Shown here piece after piece: positions 11,601 to 22,109 of a DNA stretch of 64,000 nucleotides. This DNA is from Solea solea (Eukaryota > Chordata > Actinopteri > Pleuronectiformes > Soleidae), in NCBI RefSeq assembly GCF_958295425.1, contig NC_081136.1, positions 1,442,162 to 1,506,161 of the forward strand, in the 5' to 3' direction. Within the stretch, counting starts at the first letter, position 1. Each line of letters begins with the position of its first letter. Position numbers and translations under genes: made by a program. The notes beneath the pieces were generated by a model. That model was given only the letters and a program-made list of their open reading frames with translations, was not told the DNA's origin and ran no database searches.

Positions 11601-11865
11601 ACACAATGATTTAATTCAACGTTTAATGTATGTAAACATTTTTTTCAAAACTCAAACCTTTTATTGTAAAGTTGCTGAGTGTTTCGAGTTTGACCCGTGG
11701 CTGCAGCAGCTCCAGCTGCTTCCTCTGCCGGACGATCTGCTCCCTGAAGCCCGCAGCCTCCTCCTCGTACTCGGACACGGTTCTCTCCACCACCGCTAAG
11801 ATTTCCTGTGACGCGGCGGCGAGACTCTGCGCCACAAACTGTCTGAGAATATCCGCTTTAGACAT
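8688..11865 (-). CDS. C2H2 zinc-finger protein, ten fingers
   Basis: Model: exons 11865-11658, 11465-11389, 10721-10642 and 9876-8688, giving 517 residues with matching phases. Exon 1 encodes the coiled N terminus common in fish zinc-finger proteins (M-S-K-A-D-I-L-R, then E-I-L-A-V-V-E-R-T-V-S-E-Y-E-E-E). Exons 2 and 3 are acidic. Exon 4 has an acidic stretch followed by ten C2H2 fingers with H-S-G-E-R-P/H-T-G-E-T-P linkers, so it is probably a nuclear DNA-binding regulator. Two details are weaker: the exon 2 donor reads GAT then GTGAAT, not a strong site, and I cannot assign an ortholog. The last exon is certain; exons 1-3 are inferred from splice sites and reading frame. Confidence 0.8.
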
Positions 11866-12459
11866 TTTTAACGCACTCTCTGTCTCCTCGTCTCTCTTTA
11901 TAGCGTCTTCATTATTTTATTCTCATCAAGTGCGACACCTTTGTTGACAAGACTCGCACTGTTTCCGGTTTGGGTACGTCTCTAAATGTCATCCGACTGG
12001 AAACCTGACCGCCCGGATGAGTTAGCTAAGATTAAATTTAAAAACGTTTTTTTTTTTAGAATAATAGAAAAAAATAACTAAACTGTTTTTTGTCAAACTA
12101 AATCCAAACATTAACCGGTTTTATTTTTTCATAGCTTTTCATAGCTTATTACACAAAACGTCACAATAACAGGCAACAAACACAAGGGGGAGCTCCTGCA
12201 CAGAGCAGCATGCCGTTAAATCCACATTTATCAACTGCCATAAATGAAATATATGTGCATATGAATGTACAATACATTTCATATATGTGACAATATAACA
12301 TCGAATATGGTCCAGGAACACACTGTGTATGTTATATATAATATTTACATATGAAAAATATCATGTCTTTTTCAACATGCTATGCTAGCAGTAATCTCAA
12401 ATAATTCAGCCAATACTTTGAGATCAATTGATTGCTAATGCTTACTGAGATTAGCAACG
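11866..12459. other. Intergenic; no gene seen
   Basis: The first 100 bases upstream of the zinc-finger start probably hold its promoter. The rest is AT-rich with ATATG-type runs at 12240-12350. Confidence 0.4.
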
Positions 12460-15400
12460 TCAAAACTCCTCCTCCTTCTTGTTGCTCCTCCCCTCCTTTT
12501 TCCCTCTTTCTATTTTCACTGGCGTGCTTGACTTTCTGGGCTTCTTCTTCGGAACGGAGTCACATGATTCCCACTGTTGCTGCTGATCGGTTAGTGCTCC
12601 CTGATTTCCTTTGGTACAATTTGCCATGGTGATGGGGGCGTGGCCTGACAGGGAGACAGGTGCAGTGTTGTTATAAGTGTTAAGGGTAGCTACGCATTCT
12701 GTTTCCTTCATCACAGCGAGGGGAGTGAGAGACAGGGTGGAGTCGTGGTCGTTGCACGGGGAAGGAGAAGGAGGAGGGGAGTCAGTTTGAGGGGGTCTGG
12801 AATAAGTTTGCCCGTTTAAACCATTTCTAGGTCGGTGGACACGCTCAAGTGTGCAAGAGTCACCATCTTGTGTGCATTGTTCAGAAGGTCCGTCTCTGTT
12901 GGAACCGGTGTGTAGCCGCGGGTTCGGGTTGGCGCTGTGACGGTTGCGGCTTCGCAGTGAGCTGAAGACCATGGTGCATCCGGACACAGTGCAGCGATGT
13001 TTGATCTTCAGGTGGACAGCGTTGTAGTGGATCTTCAGAGTTCCTGCACAAACAGAGGGGAAATGGTTTCTGAGATGGACCCAAAGGCAACAGATCAGAA
13101 GAGAACCTGGACCTTTAAGAAACGACACCAGCACGTTGACAAACATAAACCCTCATGGAACCACAAGCCATCTAGGAAGTCTGAAACTTAAGGAAAGAAT
13201 CAAGAAGATGTCAGTTTCAATCTTGAGGAACCCAAAATGTCTTCTGGGGGGAACACTAAGTAACAGTACAGATGTCTGTGAAGGTTTTCATTCATCTGGG
13301 TCATAGTCATCTTCTGTAGTTCGCTTTAGGTAACTGGACTTGCTTGAAGTAGGTTTGAAGACGAAAGTTTGGACTCTCTTCCATGAGTTCTTCGACATCT
13401 TCAAACATTAGTAAGTCCCTTCAACAGCTCAGAACTGAAGAAGCTTCTTGGATGAGAGGCGAAATGTCTTCAAACCTACTTTAAGGTAGTCCAGTTGCCT
13501 ACAGTTAACTACTGATGATATTGATATTGATAAATCCAAGCAAAATCCATCCCTCCAGACCAGCAGAGGGCAGTAAAATGAACCCCGTAGACCTCAAACA
13601 TCTAAAAACAGCTGCATGCCCCAAATTAAACCTGATTCTATGATATTTCAGGGAACCATCTGGAAGCTCAAGACATAAGATCTCTAGAGGATCTTGACAT
13701 GAACCCTGTGGAACACCAAGACAATCTCATTCGTACCTTTGTCGTAAAAGCTTTTCCCACAAACGCCACAATAGACCCTCCCCTTCCGACTTCCTGCAGG
13801 AGAAGAAGGAAGGGAGCATGGGGAAGGTGGGAGAGGATGGAGGGAGGAAGAGAAGGAGATGGCAGGAGAAGGACAGAGGAAGGAGGAGGAGAAGGATGGG
13901 AGTGGATGAAAACAGGAGGGAGAGGAGCTCTGCAACCTCGGGTAGATCCTCGGGGGAGATGATGCAGAGGAGGAAATAAACGGACAGAATGAGGAAGATA
14001 CTGGGATGAATGAAGGAGGAGAAGGTAAGGAGGCGGTCTCCTGTTTGGCCACGCCTCTGAGAAGATTGACCTCGTCATCACTGTTGATGTTTGGATGCCA
14101 CAGTGACCGGGACTGGACTGGACTGTCAGGGTCTGCTTTGATTTTAAAGACCGGCTCACATTTGGACTCCAGCAGATCGTTCTCTTGTGCGTCTCTTTTT
14201 CCTTCCTGCCCGTGTTTTTGGGTGAATTTTCCTCTGGGTTCCTGTAGGTGCTGAGTCAGCCTCGGGGGAGGAGCAAGATCCTGATGAAAGACACACAAGG
14301 AGGAGGTGGTCAAGTCCACAAGACTAAAGTGGTACATCAGGTTTTTAAGTGTGAGTCAGCACTGAGCGCCCCCTTCTGTCCAGAACCAGTCTGAGACACA
14401 GAAGCTTGGCCCATTACCTGGTTGGAAGGAACCAAATGCTTGAAGGCGGAGCTTGGAAGACGGACTGGAAGCAAAGGCCGTCCACATGGGAGGTCTTCAA
14501 AATGGCGGACATCTTCTCTCGAGTTCCTGGATGTTCCTTTACACTCAGTGAACGAGTCGATGTTTGAGTGGCAGCTCTTGGGGGCGGGATCTGGATCAGA
14601 GTGGTGATTGACAGCTGCCAGACACTGAGGCATCATCAGCTCTGCGATGGGGCGGGTCTCGCCAAAGCGAAGGAACTGTTTGAGGATGAGCAGCTCTTCT
14701 TCGGGAGTGGCCATCGTCCAGCGCTCCAACACCGTCCCGCTGGGAAACTGGAGAGAAGGAAGACCTTAACCGCAATGAATGCTGGGAAACTGTCACGTTA
14801 GTCACTTGTTTTGTCAAAGTATAGTCATGTGTTTTTGGTTAGATACATGTTTTTTTTTAAATGTTTATACCTTTGTAGGTTAATGTTAGCTTCATTAGCT
14901 TCATGCATTTGTTAATGTGTATTTCACACGTACACTTGTGTACCTGCAGCATGTATCCTCTCACATAATCTCCCAGACTCCAGCCCAGTGTGTGCAGGAT
15001 GTGTCCGACCTGAAACAAAATCATCTGTTACACGTCAGTCACGTGTTAGCATCACACCACGGGAGCGGTTTTCACCTGGTCGGGGGTCAGGACGCTGAAG
15101 AGGCGATCCAGCAGGATCTTCAGACGGACGGGAACAGCCTGAGCTCCAAACAGAACCAGGGAGCTCAGGTCCAACACCAGCCCAGGAAGAGCCACCTCTG
15201 CTGGGCCACAGCTGGAGGAAGGCGGGGCCCGGAGCTTCTCCAGGGCTGCAGAGAAAACCCACGACGGGGGTCACCAGGAGAAACCAACGCCGTGTTTTAA
15301 ACCACGAGGAACCAAAAAACTCCTCAGGAAAATGTTTACGCACATTAGAAATCAAATGAAAATCAAATGAACTTTATTGACAAACAGTGGAGTCCAAAAT

Positions 15401-16031
15401 CTACAGAAAACACGCCAGAAACTTTTCACAATTAAATAAACACGAGTATACGAATTTGTACCAAAAGAAAAGTGTGATGATGAATGTTAATGATCGTAAA
15501 GTGGAAAAGTTTTCAGCAACAGATGTTTGTTTACTTTTATAAGAACTGTGTGTGTGTGTGTGTGTGTGTGCAGATGGTCTGTCCAGATGTTCCTGGTGAT
15601 GCGATGACAGCGACACCTGACTTCATGTCACTGTAGCAACCACACATAAAATCTGCCCTCTGTCTCTGTGTGTGTGTGTGTGAGTGCGTGTGTGTCTGTT
15701 ACCGTGCACCACCCAGCCGTGTCCACAACGATCACATGACCTGAATTTGACGTTTCCAGGTTTAAAACACCGACAGCTGCAGCTGGAGACTGAGCAGCTG
15801 ACGGACTGAGAACAACACAAACACACATACAGTATATACATGAAGTATATGTATATATGTATAATTATATATATATACTGCATATATAACTATATTATCT
15901 TTGTAGGATATTTTCTTTTTGCAGTTTCTTAATTGTATTTTTCAGTATTTGTAAAAACATTTAATTATAATTAAATCAAACACACACACACACACACTTG
16001 TTACCTCGTGAGTGTCTGGACTCTTCCTCAT
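12460..16031 (-). CDS. bnc2-like: Basonuclin (BNC2-like) with only the first zinc-finger pair
   Basis: Exons: 16031-16005, 15805-15703, 15245-15076, 15009-14944, 14747-14418, 14280-13737, 13043-12460. All junctions are GT-AG and phases agree, giving 607 residues. The N terminus has the basonuclin C-S-C-R-C-F-K-P-G and [11 protein letters not shown] block, then [16 protein letters not shown] and Q-F-L-R-F-G-E-T. The first finger pair spans the last junction: [16 protein letters not shown], then [10 protein letters not shown] and [10 protein letters not shown]. The nuclear-targeting-type K-K-K-P-R-K-S-S follows, and the frame stops 20 residues later. As remembered, human BNC1 and BNC2 are about 1000-1100 residues with three finger pairs, so the C-terminal two pairs are absent. 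D-Y-V-R-G-Y and K-K-K-P-R-K-S-S favour BNC2. Basonuclins are nuclear zinc-finger transcription regulators. Confidence 0.88.
13328..13505. repeat. Inverted repeat within basonuclin intron 6
   Basis: The left arm (about 13328-13410, GTAACTGGACTTGCTTGAAG) and the right arm (about 13425-13505, ending ACCTACTTTAAGGTAGTCCAG) are imperfect inverted copies. The motif GAAGAAGCTTCTTGGATGAG is widespread in fish genomes. Looks like a small hairpin-type transposon remnant. Confidence 0.65.
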
Positions 16032-16138
16032 GTCTCTTCTTCTGCAGAAACAGAAACATCCGATGCTGATTTGTTAAATCTATTATTATTAATGATATTT
16101 GTTTATAATAAATGTGTCATTTTGTTTCATTCTTTATC

Positions 16139-16310
16139 TATGTATATATATATATATATATATACATATATATACATACACATATATATGTATATATGTA
16201 TATATATCTACATATATACATATATACATATATGTATATATATATACATATATACATATAAATGTATATATATACATTTATATGTATATATATACATATA
16301 TGTGTGTATA
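16139..16310. repeat. TA-rich microsatellite
   Basis: Runs of (TA)n with interspersed CATA/GTATA, close upstream of the basonuclin start exon on minus. The open frames across it consist only of I and Y codons and are not genes. Confidence 0.95.
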
Positions 16311-16774
16311 AGGTAATTCATATGAAAATAACATTCTCACCGTCTGACGCTGACTCAAACTTCCTTTTTCTTTCTTTATCTTCTTTATGTTAATTTCCCA
16401 TGTTTTTTAAAATGAAAATCGTTGATATTTTCCGTCGTTTTCTTTCTTTCCCGTTTCCCTCCATCTCTCCTCACACACACACACTTCTTTTAAACTCATC
16501 CCTCCATCCTCACACTCCTCCCTCTGATGTGATTGGACGACGATGGACGTTCACTTTGTTTCCTCCTTTTGTCTCCGATGTGATGGAGGAGGAAGAGGAT
16601 GAAGAGGATTGGAGGATGAAGTTAGTGAAATATGAAGTCATTATATTTTGTAAATTCACAAATAAACTGACGCAGGACGAGAAAGAAAATAATGTCTTTA
16701 AATTAAAGACAGTAAAACTCAGCATGTGTGACGTTTAATTTAATGGTTCATGTTTTTTTGTTTGTTTATGTTTA

Positions 16775-17090
16775 AGACTAAAAGTCTCAGATTAAGACAA
16801 AAAAGTTTCAGATTAGGACTAAAAAGACTCAGATTAAGACTAAAAAGACTCAATTTAAAACAAAAAAATCTCAGATTAAACTAAAAAGACTCAGTTTAAA
16901 ACAAAAAAGGACTCAATTTAAGATTAGAAGACTCAGATTAAGACTAAAAAGTCTCATATTAAAACTAAAAAGTCCCAAATTAGACTAAATAGACTCAGAT
17001 TAAGACTAAAAAGTCTCAGTTTAAAACTAAAAAGACTCAGTTTAAGATTTAAAAAGACTCAGATTAAGATTAAATAGACTGGACAGGTCT
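16775..17090. repeat. Minisatellite of ~20-22 bp units
   Basis: About fifteen degenerate copies of AGACTCAGATTAAGACTAAA, some reading AGTCTCAGATTAAG. It lies in the 5' region of the basonuclin gene, between the coding start and a candidate upstream exon at 17100-17180. Confidence 0.85.
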
Positions 17091-17100
17091 TGACGATACT

Positions 17101-17200
17101 CACCTGCTGTCCTTGGTGTGTCCATCAGCATCTTTGTTCCCAGGGAAAAGTTCCCCTCTGAGACGAAGGTTCCTGATTGAATCAGGGCGACGGTAGGGCA
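17101..17200 (-). other. Candidate untranslated 5' exon of the basonuclin gene
   Basis: On minus this segment ends in a strong donor, GACAGCAG then GTGAGT, at about 17101. Its ATG (T-K-M-L-M-D-T-P frame) runs into a stop when joined to the acceptor upstream of 16041, so it would be leader sequence with a short upstream frame. A (CA)n tract at 17202-17254 limits how far it extends. Confidence 0.4.
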
Positions 17201-17236
<36 letters not shown>

Positions 17237-17402
17237 GCACACACACACACACACGGACAAGGTTAAATTAATTATAATTTCTAAAATGTGTTTGTGTCAC
17301 AATCACAGTTTGACTGAAAACAACAGAAAAACAGATTCAGTGAAAACATGAGATTACCAGAGGAGAAAAAAAACGTAAGAAAAGACTCATCGTATAAAAG
17401 TT

Positions 17403-17742
17403 TTTCTCCCACACCAAACCCCATAGAGAAAATCAGTGATTTTAGCTCACGGGGACACAGGAGCTGCTGGTCTACTGCTGCCTCGTGTGGTCACTTTGTG
17501 TCACTGAGGTTAATCTGAACGAAGGATTTCAACACGGAATTTGACAAAATAAGATATTTGAACTTTGTGATGGAGGCAGCAGTGGATCAACAACTCCTGT
17601 GTGTTGTGACGTTAAAATCACTGATTTTCTCTATGGGCTTTGGTGTGGGAGGAAAACTTCAGTTTCCTGTTGGAAAAGTCTGAAATCTGACAGTGAGACA
17701 AAGATGTGACAATTTTCTTAAGACTTAATCTAATGTAGATTT
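17403..17742. repeat. Palindromic dispersed element, copy B
   Basis: Same family as 748-1185. CACACCAAACCCCATAGAG is at 17410 and the inverted partner is near 17640. The left outer end is missing. Confidence 0.85.
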
Positions 17743-17802
17743 TTATTATTTTTTTCACTGTCGCTCACTTTCTATTCTTTTGTTCTGGAGCGACCTGGTT
17801 CT

Positions 17803-17833
<31 letters not shown>

Positions 17834-18034
17834 ACAAAGGACAGGAGGTGGTACCAAAACACAAGCCCTTTGAGAGGTTCTGGTGAGTAAGTGTGTCAAC
17901 GAACAGTGGTGATCACACACACACACACACACACGGTTATCGTCTGATATTGTAATTAGTACGACATCAAAACAAGAAAGAAAGAGTCCATTACGTCCCA
18001 ACAGACACACATCCTGTCCAACAGCCCTACCTTC

Positions 18035-18036
<2 letters not shown>

Positions 18037-18078
<42 letters not shown>
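18037..18078. repeat. (TG)n microsatellite
   Basis: About 20 TG units. Other TG/CA runs lie at 17202-17254, 17800-17830, 17915-17934, 19045-19137, 21055-21096 and 21152-21176. Confidence 0.95.
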
Positions 18079-18231
18079 AGATCGACAATATAAGAAACTT
18101 TCTGGGTCGTTTCTGCTCTGAGGAGGGAAAGAAAAAACTGTGACACTGTTTGTTTTTTCTTCAACTTATTTCCACAGAAGCTCTTTCACTTTGTGAAGGA
18201 TTTAAAACTTGAGTGACTTCAGTCTTTAGAG

Positions 18232-18532
18232 ACTCTCTCACACCAAACCCCATAGAGAAAACCAGCGATTTTAACATCACAGCACACAGGAGCTGTTGAT
18301 CCACTGCTGCCTCCATCACTAACTTTTAAATGTCTTAGTTTGACATTATTTTAAAATTCTGTGTTTGAAATCCTTCGTTCAGATTGACCTCAGTGACACA
18401 AAGTGACCACACGAGGCAGCAGAGGACCAGCAGCTCCTGTGTCCCCGTGAGCTAAAATCTCAGATTTTCTCTATGGGGTTTGGTGCAAAGGTGAACGTGT
18501 TCTTAAAGATATCGTAGACTAAAACTGACTCA
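18232..18532. repeat. Palindromic dispersed element, copy C
   Basis: Begins CACACCAAACCCCATAGAG at 18240. The centre is inverted relative to copy A (TGTTGATCCACTGCTGCCTC first). Ends near CGTGTTCTTAAAGATATCG. Confidence 0.85.
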
Positions 18533-21064
18533 GATTCTCCACCGTTCTGACTTTTTGAAGGATTTAAAACAGTGACCTGAGTCTTTAAAGACTAAAGAAT
18601 CAAAGTCAAATGTCCTCTTAATGTGCCCCGGGGAAACAGTCCCCCCCCCCTTCAAAGAAAGGTACCATGTTGATGAAGATTTCAGCGTCACAAATGGTTT
18701 AAAAATAACTTTAAAACAAGTTAATTCTTGAGGTGTTTTTTTTTTTTTTTTTTGCTAAAACGTCCCGTCTGATCCTTCACAGTCGTCTGTCCCTCGTCTC
18801 GTTTTGTCATTTGTCTCCAAAAACGTCTTTTAGCGTCTGAGGAGCTGCAGGTGAATTTTACATGACACTAAAATTTCTGTATATTTGTGTGTGTGTGTGT
18901 CCTCCTCGCAGTCCCTTGCCCCGCCCCTCACAGCATGTGTGTGTGTGAGAGAGCTCCCTCCTCCTTCATATCTGTGTCACTGCAGCAAGTGTGTGTGTCT
19001 TTGTAGTTTGTCCAACTTGGCACCGCTGCGTCACCACAGGGAGTGTGTGTGGGTGTGTGCACGTGTGTGTGGGTGTGTGCACGTGTGTGTGTGTGTGTGT
19101 GTGTGCACGTGTGCGTGTGTGTGTGTGTGTGTGTGCGTCGCAGGTGAAGTTTCTGAACTAAATCTTCGGTGAATATTCATCGGGGAGAAAACAGGACGCG
19201 TTTGATTCATTCTTTTTGTACTTTGTTTTCTTCCGTCATCGGCCAAATTCAAATGCGAGCGGGGGCGGGGCTAATATCTGTAGGCGGGGCCCCTTTGTGT
19301 ACGGTGGCCCTGAAGCGTTGATTCAGTTTTATAGTTCAGTCTAACTGAATTTGCAACACAGATATATTTGTCCTTTTTTTGTCTTAAATCAAATTTTTCT
19401 TCCATTTGAAGAAACCGTTAAAATTCCGATTTTAGTCAGACTAAGACAACAATGTGATTCATAGTCTGATTACTCCTGCATGTGTACGCTTAGCTGGACT
19501 GGACTCGGCAAGTTGTCCGATTGTCTGCATTAGTCGGACTACGCATGGGTTTCTGGACGACTTTCTTCCTAATGTGTCTTCAGCTTTGTCGTGGTTTCGT
19601 CTCCGCGTGGTTTTTGGCTTTTTGCGTAACATCGTACGTGAAATTCCACATGTCGTCGCATTTTGCGTCTGTTTTTTATTCGTTGACGAAAGCGTCAGTA
19701 GATTTCCTCACAGTTTAACCTTGTTTTTCGTCTTCACACGGGTCGGACAGTTGCCACGCCTGTTTTTCTTTGTGCTGTGTTTTGACACCTCAGGGCCACC
19801 GTACCGACGAGCGGACACCTGTGTTTTTGTGTCCTAACGTCGCGATCGAGCCGCTCAGTCGCCACGTCTTGTTCAGTTCGGAGATTAAGCGTCCCGCTGT
19901 GTCGCTTGCAGCCTGGAGCTTCTTTTGTCTTGGGATTATCCTCGCGTTTATCCTCGGCCCGGGTCCGCGTCGACTCCGGCTGCTTCAGACGCCGTCACTG
20001 TCGGGAGGAAACGAGGACACACGAGTCCGGAGAAAGTGCCGAGTCATCGGGGATTAAAACTTAAATATGCGGGGACAACAATTTGAGCCGGAGCAGAAAA
20101 CGGAAGCCTCGCAGTGAATGAACCTGTCACTCGTCGTTAAAAGGAAACGCCACAGTCAGCCGTCCTGTCTCTGATGCTAAGCTAAGCTAGCTGCGCCATT
20201 CAAAGCAAATGACAGGAGAGTCGACAGACGGAGCGAAGAGGTTTAATCTGCGTCAGTGGCCGAACGTTCAGAGACGAAACCGAGTTTCACGTCAGTTTGA
20301 AAGTTTTTTTTACCCAAAAACCCAAACTTTTCCGTACGCACGTCCGTCTATAAATGTAAGGAATTTTAATCGCAAAACTGTTCACGTGACACGTGGCTTT
20401 TAACGTAAACAAAAAGAAAATCTTTTACAATTTTGACCAGCAATGAAAAATAAATAATAAAATAATAAAACACTTTTAGTCCACAGATGAAATTCAACTG
20501 TTTTATGATATTCGGTCTTACATCCAAGTCCTTGTAAACGTTTTTTTTTACAATTTTTGACCTACCATCAATGTAAAAAATGAAAATAAAACTAATTTGT
20601 GTGTTTTTGTCTTCTGTAAAAATTTGTCTTCTCCAAAATTTAACACGATTAATTTTTCCGTCCACGTTTAAAAAAATCGCAAAAATATTTTAGAATTTTT
20701 GACCATCAATGTAAAAAAAAGAGATGAAAAAACACACGTCAAACTCAAACATGGTTACGTGATTCGTATTTCAATCCATAAAAACACAAAAATATATTTG
20801 TAATTTTAGCATTCTGTCAATAATTATCTTATTATTTAATAATTCTAAAACATTTTTTAACCATTTTGTGCGTCCGTACATAAATGCACATTAAAAATAT
20901 TTACTAATTCTGAAAAGACATTTTTTTAAAGTGTTTAAGGCGAAATGTTTCGGTGTGAAAAGATTTGTCCACTTTTTGTCTGAATCAGCACAAACTGTGT
21001 GTGTGTGTGTGACAGCAGCTTTAAGTCGCTTTGTAAACGACACACACACACACACACCCTCAAG

Positions 21065-21097
<33 letters not shown>

Positions 21098-21294
21098 AGA
21101 ATTTTTTGTATTCACACATGAATAAAAAATTCAAGGAGCCACAGCTTTAGGCTACACACACACACACACACACACAGAAGAAAATGCTGATGCATCAGTA
21201 TTAAAGTGTTGTGTTGTAAACTTTTCCAGTTTCCACTGTCTGTGTGTTTGTTCCTCTCGTATAAATAAAGTTTTGGTTGTCAGGACGTCTTTGT
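18533..21294. other. No gene supported between basonuclin and ccdc171
   Basis: Includes a more GC-rich stretch at about 19250-20200 with several short open frames but no splice-consistent or recognisable coding sequence; it may be a promoter-type region. Bases 20400-20900 are AT-rich with repeated TTTTTGACC-type phrases. TG/CA tracts are frequent. Confidence 0.5.
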
Positions 21295-22077
21295 TTATCC
21301 TCTCCCGCAGATCTTCACGTGTCCTCTGCTCTCCTTCTTTTTCTGCTTCTTCACATTTTTCACGTCCTTTGTTTTGCCGCTGGGGGTGGTGGAGGGGGCG
21401 GGGTTTGGGTGGGAGGAGCCTGTGATTAAACTCACAGGTTGATTTGACTCCTCCCCCTCCTCAGAGAGACGAGCAGGTGGAGGCGGGACGACGCCGGTCA
21501 CCTGCGTCCTCTTCTCCCGCTGTTTCCTCTCCCTCTGAACGGCCAGCAGGTGTTTACCCAGAATCCTCAGCGAGCGCTCCTTACGACTCACTTCCTGCCG
21601 AGCCTCAGACAGCGCCTGAAGAAAAGAGAGACGGTGACGTCACGGCGAGTTTTATTTTTCAAACAGGAAGCGGAAAGGGTGAGCAGGAGGGGGCACTTCC
21701 TGTGTACCTGTGTGGCGTGAGTGAGCGCTCGCCGCGCGTCCGTCTGCTCGTCCGCGTGCAGCTGCAGCGCGCGGAGACGCTCGGTCTGCTCGCCGATCAA
21801 CGTCTGAGCTTCCTGTTCTCTGTTCAGAGCCTCGCGGAGTTCTGAACACACGCGCTGGAAACGCTCGGCCGGGACCTGCACGCACACACACACACACACA
21901 CATATCTACTCAAAGCCTCATCATTAACCTTAACCATAACCAGTTCATGACTAACCCTAACCTAACCCCAATTCAAATCTTAACCAGCTCCTCCGAAATT
22001 AGGTTCCGTCTGATTAGGACCAGGTTTTGGTCTCCATGAGGACAACTGGTCCTAAAGAGGCACCAAATACAAAAATA

Positions 22078-22109
<32 letters not shown>

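Noticed and set aside
16008..16316. 102-codon open frame of I/Y residues
   Set aside because: Produced by the TA microsatellite.
19454..20057. Open frames in the GC-richer stretch between basonuclin and ccdc171
   Set aside because: No homology, no splice sites in frame and skewed composition. Kept only as a possible promoter-type region.
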